5,123 nt of DNA from Acidiphilium sp. CAG:727 (lineage in GTDB: Bacteria; Bacillota; Clostridia; Christensenellales; Borkfalkiaceae): contig FR898464.1 of assembly GCA_000437515.1 (NCBI GenBank), positions 31,254 to 36,376 of the forward strand, given 5' to 3'. The number at the start of each line of letters is the position of its first letter. Position 1 is the first letter of the stretch. The notes beneath the pieces were generated by a model. That model was given only the letters and a program-made list of their open reading frames with translations, had not been told where the DNA came from and ran no database searches. Positions 1 through 5,123 of this stretch are shown one piece after another. Made by a program: the position numbers and the translations under genes.

Positions 1-437
1 TCTATCGAGTCGAAATCTTCGTCGATAACGTCTACCGTCGCGTCGCCTGCCCAACCGATAAGTCCGACGACTTCCGGGTGCGTTTTTTCGCCCGCTATAA
101 TTATCCTGTAATTTTCGGAAGAATACTTTTCGACTATTTTCTGTGTCTTTACGACGAACGGACAAGTTCTGTCTATTACTTTTATCCCGCGCTTTTCGGC
201 TTCCGTAAAGATCGACTTGCCTACACCGTGCGAACGGATAATCAGCGTATCGCCGTCAAAATCGTCCAAAGAATACACTGTTTTAGTGCCGAGCGCTGCG
301 ATTTCGTCAACGACTTTTTCGTTATGAATAATTTCGCCGAATATCGCCACGTTTTTCCCGTATATCTTCTTAGCCGTATCTACCGCTCTTTGAACGCCGG
401 GACAGAACCCGCTTTTTTTTGCGATTATTATTTCCAT
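1..437 (-). CDS. ispH: 4-hydroxy-3-methylbut-2-enyl diphosphate reductase (IspH/LytB), N-terminal part
   Basis: Cytosolic [4Fe-4S] enzyme that makes IPP and DMAPP from HMBPP in the last step of the MEP isoprenoid pathway. My translation of the minus strand gives 145 codons, starting MEIIIAKKSGFCPGV. The visible family signatures are the first cluster cysteine C12 in SGFCPGV, H38 in GEIIHN, H70 in IIRSHGVG, the second cluster cysteine C92 in DRTCPFV, and H120 and E122 in KTHPEVVG. These match the conserved substrate-binding histidines, glutamate and cysteines of the family. The third cluster cysteine and the rest of the protein (family length about 280-300 residues) lie beyond the left edge. 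The ATG shares one base with the plsC stop (TAATG). Only a weak purine stretch (GCGGAA) precedes it, so translation probably depends on coupling to plsC. In many Clostridia the gene continues into, or is followed by, ribosomal protein S1; this cannot be seen here. Confidence 0.96.
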   Translation of the reverse strand, partial: MEIIIAKKSGFCPGVQRAVDTAKKIYGKNVAIFGEIIHNEKVVDEIAALGTKTVYSLDDFDGDTLIIRSHGVGKSIFTEAEKRGIKVIDRTCPFVVKTQKIVEKYSSENYRIIIAGEKTHPEVVGLIGWAGDATVDVIDEDFDSI

Positions 438-1045
438 TATTCCGCTTTTATCTTTCCCTGAGCAATATCGACGGTCTTTTGTAAATTCTCTCTTATACGT
501 TCGGTAAGAATATCGTCGAGCGCGGAACTGCGTTTTTGACCGTATAAGTCGGAATAGTCGAACGGTTTACCGATATACAATTCGTTTTTATGAAACGGTT
601 TGAATTTCTTTTTAAGCGCGAACGGAACGACGGGTACTTTAGCGGTAAACGCCATCATTCCCGCCCCGCCTTTAATTTCCTGCAAGTCGCTGTTTACTTT
701 ATTTCTCGTACCTTCCGGGAATACGAGAAGATTACTACCGTCTTTCAGAACCGTAAGACATTTTTTAATCGAGGCGAAATCGGGCTTTTCTCTGTCGACG
801 GGAATCGCACCGAATTCGGTAAAGAAAGCCGCTTTGAATTTTGTCGAAAACCATTCTTTTTTAGCCATAATATACAATTTTTTCTTGTACATCGACAAAA
901 TCACTATCGGGTCGGATTTTCCGAAGTGATTGCATACTATTACATAATTGCCCTCTTTGGGTAAATTTTCTTTGCCTTTTATTTTAGGCATATAAAACAG
1001 TTTGAACCAGGGTAAAAACAAAAAACGAATAATTCTGTACCACAT
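437..1045 (-). CDS. plsC: 1-acyl-sn-glycerol-3-phosphate acyltransferase (PlsC family)
   Basis: Membrane-associated acyltransferase of 202 residues, expected to acylate lysophosphatidate at sn-2 to give phosphatidate for phospholipid synthesis. All four blocks of the glycerolipid acyltransferase family are visible: the catalytic HX4D motif at H40-D45 (NHFGKSDP), GAIPVDRE at about 79-86, FPEGTR at 109-114, and VPVVPFAL at about 137-144. The first 20 residues are aromatic and hydrophobic with several basic residues (RIIRFLFLPWFKLFY), consistent with an N-terminal interfacial or membrane anchor. Length is normal for short bacterial PlsC proteins. The ATG follows the cmk stop by one base and has a good ribosome binding site inside the last cmk codons. 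The cmk-plsC-ispH neighbourhood supports the assignment. The acyl donor (acyl-CoA or acyl-ACP) and exact substrate cannot be read from sequence; another lysophospholipid acyltransferase activity is possible. Confidence 0.93.
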   Translation of the reverse strand: MWYRIIRFLFLPWFKLFYMPKIKGKENLPKEGNYVIVCNHFGKSDPIVILSMYKKKLYIMAKKEWFSTKFKAAFFTEFGAIPVDREKPDFASIKKCLTVLKDGSNLLVFPEGTRNKVNSDLQEIKGGAGMMAFTAKVPVVPFALKKKFKPFHKNELYIGKPFDYSDLYGQKRSSALDDILTERIRENLQKTVDIAQGKIKAE

Positions 1046-1046
1046 T

Positions 1047-1706
1047 TTATTCCCCTTTAACCACGCAGATTACTTTTGCGACGACTTCGTCTATCGTCAT
1101 ATCCGAAGTATCGATATAAACCGCGTCTTCGGGCTGAACGAGCGGAGCGAATTCTCTATGACTGTCGTTATAATCTCGCTGCTTGATTTCTTTGAGAAGT
1201 TCTTCGTAATTTACGTCGTTTCCGCGCGCTATCAACTCTTTGTATCTTCTCTCGGCTCTGATTTCGGGTTTTGCGGTAACGAAAAATTTATATTTTGCAT
1301 TCGGCAAAACGAAAGAACCTATTTCTCTGCCGTCTAAAACGCAATCCATACTTGCCGCGATTTTTCTCTGCATTTCGACCATTTTAAGCCTTACGCATTT
1401 GTGCGCGGACACGGTTGACGCAAGCATGGATATTTCGGGTTTACGAATTTCGGACGAAACGTCTTTGCCGTCCAGCACGGTTACCTGCCCTCCGTCGACG
1501 TATTTTATTTCGAGGCCGATATTTTTTACGATTTCGGCGACTTTCGGTTCGTCTTTAACGTCAACGCCGCATTGCAGACATTTAAGCGCGCAGGCGCGAT
1601 ACATTGCGCCCGTATCGAGATATAAGATGTCGAGTTGATTCGCGATTGCCTTTGCAACGGTGCTCTTACCGCTGCCGGCAGGTCCGTCTAACGCTATATT
1701 TAACAT
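1047..1706 (-). CDS. cmk: Cytidylate kinase (CMP/dCMP kinase)
   Basis: Cytosolic nucleoside monophosphate kinase that phosphorylates CMP and dCMP with ATP, feeding CTP for nucleic acid and phospholipid synthesis. With the start at 1706 the protein is 219 residues, the normal bacterial length. It opens MLNIALDGPAGSGKST, with the P-loop at 8-16. YLDTGAMYRA at 29-38 is the CMP-binding segment, IRKPEISMLASTVSA at about 87-101 belongs to the Cmk insert region, DGREIGSFVLPNA at 125-137 is a family signature, and RDYNDSHREFAPL at 177-189 is the lid/arginine region. An in-frame start 51 bases upstream (1757) adds a basic peptide absent from the family and lies inside the flavoprotein gene, so I reject it. 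The chosen ATG begins one base after the flavoprotein stop and has AAGGAG just upstream. Position between a HI0933 flavoprotein and plsC is the usual Firmicutes arrangement. Confidence 0.97.
   Translation of the reverse strand: MLNIALDGPAGSGKSTVAKAIANQLDILYLDTGAMYRACALKCLQCGVDVKDEPKVAEIVKNIGLEIKYVDGGQVTVLDGKDVSSEIRKPEISMLASTVSAHKCVRLKMVEMQRKIAASMDCVLDGREIGSFVLPNAKYKFFVTAKPEIRAERRYKELIARGNDVNYEELLKEIKQRDYNDSHREFAPLVQPEDAVYIDTSDMTIDEVVAKVICVVKGE
1051..1058 (-). promoter_or_regulatory. Ribosome binding site of plsC inside the end of cmk
   Basis: On the minus strand AAAGGGGA lies 5-6 bases before the plsC ATG. It is formed by the last sense codons of cmk (Lys-Gly-Glu), so ribosomes finishing cmk stop on top of it, and translational coupling is likely. 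The match to the anti-Shine-Dalgarno is good but not perfect (GGGG rather than GGAGG). Confidence 0.7.
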
Positions 1707-1707
1707 G

Positions 1708-2934
1708 TTACTCCTTTTCTTTCGCGTTGCCCGCGACGTATCCCGTAGCCATCGCAACGGTTATGTTAAAGCCGCCCGTGAGCGCGTCTACGTCGAGTAC
1801 TTCGCCGGCAAAATACAAGCCTTTTACGAGTTTACTCTCCATCGTGGTCGGATCGACGTCTATTACGTCAACTCCGCCGCTCGTAACGATCGCTTCTTCG
1901 ATTCCGCGAAGCGAAGCGGGATAAAATTCGAAGTTTTTGACGGTTCGTACTATTTTAAGTCTGTCCGACTTTTTAAGATCTGAAGTTTTAATATTTCCGC
2001 TTATACCCGCTTTGTCGAGAATTACGGGAATAAAGGCGTGAAGCAATAAATCGACGAGCGAATTCGATAGTGTTTTACCTTTATATTTTTCGAAATCGCG
2101 TAACAATCTTGCGTCGAGTTGTTCTTCGCTTAACGCGGGTTTAAGGTCGATAGAAAATACTACGTCGTTTAAGTTTACTTTGTTTAGGTAACTCGAAGCG
2201 GAAATAACTACAGGACCGGAAATTCCGAAGTGAGTAAAAAGCGCCTCTCCGAAATCGCCATATACTTTTTTGCCGTTGATTTTCGCTGTAAAAGTTACGT
2301 TTTTCAGCGATATTCCCTGCAATTTTTTGAAAAAGTCGCCTTTAAGATTAAATCCGCATAAAGCGGGCTTAACGGCGGTTACGCTATGCCCCAGCGACTT
2401 TGCGAATCGGTATCCGTCGCCCGTAGAACCCGTCGAAGAATAACTCATTCCGCCCGTACAGACTATGACGGCGTCGCAAACGTATTCGCCTTTGTCGGTA
2501 ATCGCTTTTGTGATTTTGCCGTCGCGAGAAATTATTTCCCTGACCGTTTCGCCGTAGTGAAAATTAACGCCCGCTTCCGCGCAATAAGATACAAGCGCCT
2601 TCGTTATGTCGCTTGCTTTGTCGCTCGTCGGAAAAACTCTGTTTCCTCTTTCGGTCTTTAAGTCTACTTTCTTTTGCAAAAAATCTATAATAGCCGAAGG
2701 CGGGAATTTGGATATTGCCCCGCGCATAAAACGGGCGTTCGTTACTACGTTATCCAAAAAAGTTTCACGGTCGCAATCGTTCGTTACGTTACAGCGCCCC
2801 TTGCCCGTTATGTAGAGTTTTTTACCCGCTTTTTCGTTTTTTTCTATCAAAATTACGTCATCGCCGTTTATCGCCCTGAAATACGCTGAAACAAGTCCCG
2901 CGGGGCCCGCGCCGACGACTATAGTCGTTCTCAC
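1708..2934 (-). CDS. NAD(P)/FAD-dependent oxidoreductase, HI0933/YhiN (BaiN-like) family
   Basis: Predicted soluble flavoprotein of 408 residues. The N-terminal Rossmann dinucleotide-binding motif is VVGAGPAG (GxGxxG at 8-13) with the acidic end of strand two at E31. The HI0933 signatures follow: GKKLYITGKGRCNVTN at 37-52, GNRVFPTSDKA at 97-107, CTGGMSYSSTGSTGDG at 159-174, GEALFTHFGISGP at 229-241, VTSGGV at 350-355, TMESK at 364-368, GLYFAGEVLDVD at 372-383 and TGGFN at 386-390, closing the FAD site. The middle part is the family's substrate-side insert. The start codon is GTG, within a GTGA overlap with the surE stop, and AAGGA lies nine bases upstream. The true substrate of most family members is unknown. 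Some related gut clostridial proteins are named BaiN for a bile-acid 7-dehydroxylation role, but nothing here supports that function. Its place before cmk is a common Firmicutes arrangement. Confidence 0.93.
   Translation of the reverse strand: MRTTIVVGAGPAGLVSAYFRAINGDDVILIEKNEKAGKKLYITGKGRCNVTNDCDRETFLDNVVTNARFMRGAISKFPPSAIIDFLQKKVDLKTERGNRVFPTSDKASDITKALVSYCAEAGVNFHYGETVREIISRDGKITKAITDKGEYVCDAVIVCTGGMSYSSTGSTGDGYRFAKSLGHSVTAVKPALCGFNLKGDFFKKLQGISLKNVTFTAKINGKKVYGDFGEALFTHFGISGPVVISASSYLNKVNLNDVVFSIDLKPALSEEQLDARLLRDFEKYKGKTLSNSLVDLLLHAFIPVILDKAGISGNIKTSDLKKSDRLKIVRTVKNFEFYPASLRGIEEAIVTSGGVDVIDVDPTTMESKLVKGLYFAGEVLDVDALTGGFNITVAMATGYVAGNAKEKE
1711..1716 (-). promoter_or_regulatory. Ribosome binding site that fixes the cmk start
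   Basis: AAGGAG on the minus strand ends four bases before the ATG at 1706, and it overlaps the final Lys-Glu codons of the flavoprotein gene. The spacing is on the short side. Together with the family N-terminus, it selects the inner ATG over the longer frame beginning at 1757. Confidence 0.7.
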
Positions 2935-3659
2935 AAGTCAATATCCTTGAAATTTTTCATAGCCGCGTAGTCCGTTCTGTCGTATAAAACCGGAGTAACC
3001 GTTACGTAACCTTTATTAGACAAAACGACGTCGCAATTCTCGTCTTGCTTCGTGTCGACGGGTTCTCCTACGAGCCTATAAGTGCCGTCGTCGTTTTTAA
3101 CGTAAGAATCTGAATATTTTTGTATTCCTATCGACGCGAATTTTACTCCTTTTGGAGCGTAATTGGGTAAATTTACGTTCAAAGCGTATTCCGTAGACGA
3201 TAATTCGGCTACTTTATCGAATATTTTTTCTATAACGGCGGCATTCGCCGAAAAATCGAAATCTTTTCTGCCCGTATTCGAAAAAGCGATAGATTTCAAC
3301 CCTAAAAAGTTTGCTTCCACGGCTGCCGCAACCGTCCCGGAATACATAATATCGCTACCGAGATTATTGCCCATATTTATGCCGGAGCATACCATATCGA
3401 ACTTTTCGTCGGTAAAGTAATGAAGAGCGAATTTAACACAGTCGGCAGGCGTACCGCTTACCGTATACGCGTCGAAATCGTCGCTTACTTTGACTTCTTT
3501 GAAAGTAAGGTTTTTAGAAATAGTCAAAGAATGAGAAAATGCCGAACGATTTCCGTCCGGCGCTACGATAGTAACTTTATGTCGTTTAGACAGAACTTTT
3601 GCGAGGGTTTTTATACCCTCGCTTTCAATTCCGTCGTCGTTTGCGACTAATATTCTCAT
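2931..3659 (-). CDS. surE: 5'/3'-nucleotidase SurE
   Basis: Metal-dependent nucleoside monophosphate phosphatase (survival protein E) of 242 residues, a normal length for the family, acting in the cytosol on 5'- and 3'-nucleotides and in some species on short polyphosphate. The metal ligands are visible: D8 and D9 in MRILVANDDGI, S39 in NRSAFSHS, and N95 in SGINMGNNLG. Other signatures are SGTPADCV at 68-75 and YSGTVAAA at about 106-113. The start ATG overlaps the oadA stop by four bases (ATGA); GGAG lies ten bases upstream. The stop in turn overlaps the GTG of the flavoprotein by four bases. Unlike the pcm-linked surE of proteobacteria, here it sits between a carboxyltransferase gene and the cmk block, so a role in nucleotide salvage alongside Cmk is only an inference. 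Confidence 0.96.
   Translation of the reverse strand: MRILVANDDGIESEGIKTLAKVLSKRHKVTIVAPDGNRSAFSHSLTISKNLTFKEVKVSDDFDAYTVSGTPADCVKFALHYFTDEKFDMVCSGINMGNNLGSDIMYSGTVAAAVEANFLGLKSIAFSNTGRKDFDFSANAAVIEKIFDKVAELSSTEYALNVNLPNYAPKGVKFASIGIQKYSDSYVKNDDGTYRLVGEPVDTKQDENCDVVLSNKGYVTVTPVLYDRTDYAAMKNFKDIDL
2944..2948 (-). promoter_or_regulatory. Ribosome binding site supporting the GTG start of the flavoprotein
   Basis: AAGGA on the minus strand sits nine bases before the GTG at 2934, inside the last codons of surE. It supports the non-ATG start, which is also where the Rossmann-fold N-terminus begins. Confidence 0.6.
3601..3622 (-). repeat. Perfect 8-bp inverted repeat in the 5' part of surE
   Basis: Arms GCGAGGGT (3601-3608) and ACCCTCGC (3615-3622) pair perfectly around a six-base AT-only loop. 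It covers roughly surE codons 13-20, encoding SEGIKTLA, a conserved part of the protein near the active site. No U-run follows on the message side, so it is not a terminator. It could form a stem in the mRNA early in the gene, but a repeat of this size is expected about once by chance in 5 kb. Confidence 0.4.
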
Positions 3660-5059
3660 ACGGGATAAACTCCGTCTTTGTTTTCGGCCATATCTTTGTC
3701 TACGGCGTGATTTTTAGCGGCGCGCCATTTGAAAAAGTTTACGGCCACTTCGGGGAATAACGCGTAAGAAAGAACGTCTTCTTCCTGCGTGTAATATTCC
3801 TTCATTTCTTCTTTATATTTGTCGTATTCGGGTTTAAGAAGATCCGCGGGGCGACAAGTGATGATTTGTTCGTCACCGACTACCTTTTTAACGACGTCTT
3901 TGTCGGGTTCTGCGGGCAATTTACCGTATTCGCCTTTAAGAAGATTCTTAAATTCTTTGGTAACCATTTTGTACCTTTCGCCCGAAAGGACGTTCAGAAC
4001 GGCTTGCGTGCCTACTATCTGACTCGAAGGAGTAACGAGCGGCGGATAACCGCAGTCTTTTCTTACGTTCGGAACTTCCGCTAAAACCTCGTCTAATTTA
4101 TCGAGTTTACCCTGTTGTTTAAGTTGGTTCATAAGGTTGGAAAGCATTCCGCCCGGAACTTGATAAATAAGCGTGTTTACGTTAATTTTTCTTACGTTCG
4201 GGTTAAGAGAACCTGCCTTTTCGAGTTCGGAGGCAACCTTTTTGAAGTGATCGTTTATCGGGATAAGTTTCGACAAATCGATACCCGTATCGTATTCCGT
4301 ATCGCGAAGAGTCGCAACGAGCGGTTCGGTGGCGGGTTGAGAAGTGCCGTTACCCAAAGCCGAAAGCGCGGTATCCACTATATCGCAGCCAGCCTCGATG
4401 GCTTTAAGATTTACCATATCGCCCGTACCGGTCGTATTGTGCGTATGAAGATGTATTTTCGTCGTCGGCTTCAAAACCGCCTTGATACCTTTTACGAGGT
4501 CGTAAGCGGTATAAGGAAGAAGCAAGTTCGCCATATCTTTGATACAGATATTATCCGCGCCCATATCTTCGAGCGTTTTGGCAAGTCTGACGAAGTATTC
4601 GTTGGTGTGAACGGGGCTTATCGTATAGCAGATCGTCGCTTCGCATACGCCACCGTATTTCTTGATAGATTTAATCGCGGTTTCGAGGTTTCTTACGTCG
4701 TTAAGAGCATCGAAAACTCTGATTACGGTTACGCCGTTGTCTATGCACGCTTTAACGAACTTATCTACGACGTCGTCGGGATAATGCTTATAACCGAGCA
4801 GATTCTGACCGCGGAGAAGCATTTGAATGGGAGTTTTCTTGAGATGGCTTTTTAACACTCTGAGTCTTTCCCACGGGTCTTCGTTCAAAAACCTCATGCA
4901 GGAGTCGAAAGTCGCCCCGCCCCAGGCTTCGAGCGAATAATATCCTATTTCGTCGAGTTGATCGAGTACGGGAAGCATCTGGTCGAGAGTCATTCTCGTT
5001 GCCGCCTGCGACTGATGAGCGTCCCTTAATATTGTTTCGGTTATCATAACTTTAGACAT
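3656..5059 (-). CDS. oadA: Biotin-dependent carboxyltransferase: oxaloacetate decarboxylase alpha subunit / pyruvate carboxylase subunit B type
   Basis: Protein of 467 residues with the DRE-TIM (HMGL-like) carboxyltransferase barrel at about 1-270 and the conserved PYC/OADA domain at about 290-460. Visible active-site elements are ETILRDAHQS with metal ligand D13, WGGATFD at 46-52, RVFDALND at 114-121, the active-site lysine K174 in CIKDMAN, and the metal histidines H205 and H207 in LHTHNTTG. It ends at FKWR plus a short tail, with no biotin carrier domain and no MKM biotin motif, so biotin must be on a separate protein. In an oxaloacetate decarboxylase pump the alpha subunit moves the carboxyl group from oxaloacetate to carrier biotin and the membrane beta subunit decarboxylates it while exporting sodium. 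The hydrophobic gene tail just upstream favours this reading. Pyruvate carboxylase subunit B or a transcarboxylase 5S-type role is the alternative. The ATG has AAGGAG 11 bases upstream. Confidence 0.9.
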   Translation of the reverse strand: MSKVMITETILRDAHQSQAATRMTLDQMLPVLDQLDEIGYYSLEAWGGATFDSCMRFLNEDPWERLRVLKSHLKKTPIQMLLRGQNLLGYKHYPDDVVDKFVKACIDNGVTVIRVFDALNDVRNLETAIKSIKKYGGVCEATICYTISPVHTNEYFVRLAKTLEDMGADNICIKDMANLLLPYTAYDLVKGIKAVLKPTTKIHLHTHNTTGTGDMVNLKAIEAGCDIVDTALSALGNGTSQPATEPLVATLRDTEYDTGIDLSKLIPINDHFKKVASELEKAGSLNPNVRKINVNTLIYQVPGGMLSNLMNQLKQQGKLDKLDEVLAEVPNVRKDCGYPPLVTPSSQIVGTQAVLNVLSGERYKMVTKEFKNLLKGEYGKLPAEPDKDVVKKVVGDEQIITCRPADLLKPEYDKYKEEMKEYYTQEEDVLSYALFPEVAVNFFKWRAAKNHAVDKDMAENKDGVYPV

Positions 5060-5070
5060 AATCTTTAATT

Positions 5071-5076
5071 CTCCTT
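5071..5076 (-). promoter_or_regulatory. Ribosome binding site of oadA
   Basis: AAGGAG on the minus strand lies in the only true intergenic gap of the window, 11 bases before the ATG at 5059. Spacing is at the long end of normal. The in-frame Met at codon 5 would lie further away and inside the family N-terminus, so the first ATG is preferred. Confidence 0.75.
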
Positions 5077-5082
5077 AAAAAA

Positions 5083-5123
5083 TCACGCGAACAAGGCAAG
5101 TAAAACGCCTGCGGCTATAGCCG
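5083..5123 (-). CDS. C-terminal tail of an upstream gene, possibly the sodium-pumping decarboxylase beta subunit
   Basis: Read on the minus strand, the right edge translates as AIAAGVLLALFA followed by TGA, ending 23 bases before oadA. This is a hydrophobic, alanine/leucine-rich tail ending exactly at the stop, as expected for a last membrane helix. From memory, OadB/GcdB/MmdB beta subunits end in a similar stretch (a Gly-Ser-Ala-x-Ala-Ala-Gly-hydrophobic pattern), and oadA next to oadB is a common arrangement. Only 12 complete codons are visible, so the coding call rests on frame and composition and the identity is an inference from context. Another frame stays open to a TAA nearer oadA, but it reads arginine- and cysteine-rich and looks less natural. 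Confidence 0.5.
   Translation of the reverse strand, partial: AIAAGVLLALFA

Noticed and set aside
1707..1757. N-terminal extension of cmk by 17 residues
   Set aside because: The extension is basic, absent from the Cmk family, and lies within the flavoprotein coding region. The inner ATG has AAGGAG and the conserved MLNIALDGPAGSGKS start.
78..2889. Several plus-strand open frames of 69-132 residues opposite ispH, plsC, cmk and the flavoprotein gene
   Set aside because: Those I checked are in register with, or nested in, well-identified minus-strand genes. None shows a convincing domain or independent gene context.
2899..2911. GC-rich palindrome CGCGGGGCCCGCG
   Set aside because: It encodes the Gly-Ala-Gly-Pro-Ala-Gly Rossmann motif of the flavoprotein, so the GC-rich symmetry follows from the amino acids, and it has no loop.
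3974..3989. Inverted repeat CCTTTCG-CC-CGAAAGG
   Set aside because: It lies inside oadA codons for LSGERY, with a very short loop and no T-run. It is likely chance within constrained coding sequence.
4115..4855. Plus-strand open frame of 246 residues opposite oadA
   Set aside because: It is codon-in-register with oadA, starts with TTG, has no recognisable motif, and exists because the sense gene avoids TTA, CTA and TCA. The sense frame carries full carboxyltransferase signatures.
5077..5082. T-run on the message between the upstream gene and oadA as a terminator
   Set aside because: No stem precedes the run of six T, and the gap is only 22-23 bases with the oadA ribosome binding site in it, so read-through is more likely.
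5112..5123. Perfect 12-base palindrome CGGCTATAGCCG at the right edge
   Set aside because: It falls in the coding tail of the upstream gene (Ala-Ile-Ala codons), is cut by the window edge and has no second copy that I noticed. As an operator it is unsupported.

Overview
The window holds one uninterrupted minus-strand gene array, transcribed from high to low coordinates. The order is: a 12-codon tail of an upstream membrane-protein gene, a biotin-dependent carboxyltransferase (oadA/pycB type), surE, a HI0933/YhiN-family flavoprotein, cmk, plsC, and the first 145 codons of ispH, which runs off the left edge. There are no RNA genes, mobile elements, CRISPR arrays or real intergenic regions. The longest gap is 22-23 bases, in front of oadA, and the other junctions overlap by 1-4 bases or are separated by a single base. 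The plus strand carries only open frames in register opposite these genes, which I treat as shadows.

Organism: the run flavoprotein-cmk-plsC-ispH is, from general knowledge, typical of Clostridia and related Firmicutes, where ispH is often followed by or fused to ribosomal protein S1. The stand-alone carboxyltransferase without a biotin domain, the AAGGAG-type ribosome binding sites and the moderate-to-low GC fit the same group. CpG is strikingly abundant for this base composition. I infer an anaerobic, probably uncultured, member of the Clostridia; genus or family cannot be read from this window.

Layout and function: the right side (about 3656-5123) looks like the end of a sodium-pumping oxaloacetate decarboxylase locus. 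The carboxyltransferase subunit is preceded by a hydrophobic tail that resembles the C-terminus of the membrane beta subunit. The left side (1-3659) is a housekeeping block: nucleotide phosphatase (surE), a flavoprotein of unsettled role, CMP kinase (cmk), acyl-glycerol-phosphate acyltransferase (plsC) and the last enzyme of the MEP isoprenoid pathway (ispH). Cmk supplies CDP, hence CTP and CDP-diacylglycerol chemistry, and PlsC makes phosphatidate, so these two are linked through phospholipid synthesis. The tight junctions suggest one polycistronic message with translational coupling.

I find no evidence of a novel defence, mobile or regulatory system. The observations worth a second look are the joining of an energy-metabolism locus to a core biosynthetic cluster with 4-base overlaps, the poorly understood flavoprotein, the possible ispH-S1 fusion beyond the edge, and compositional peculiarities.
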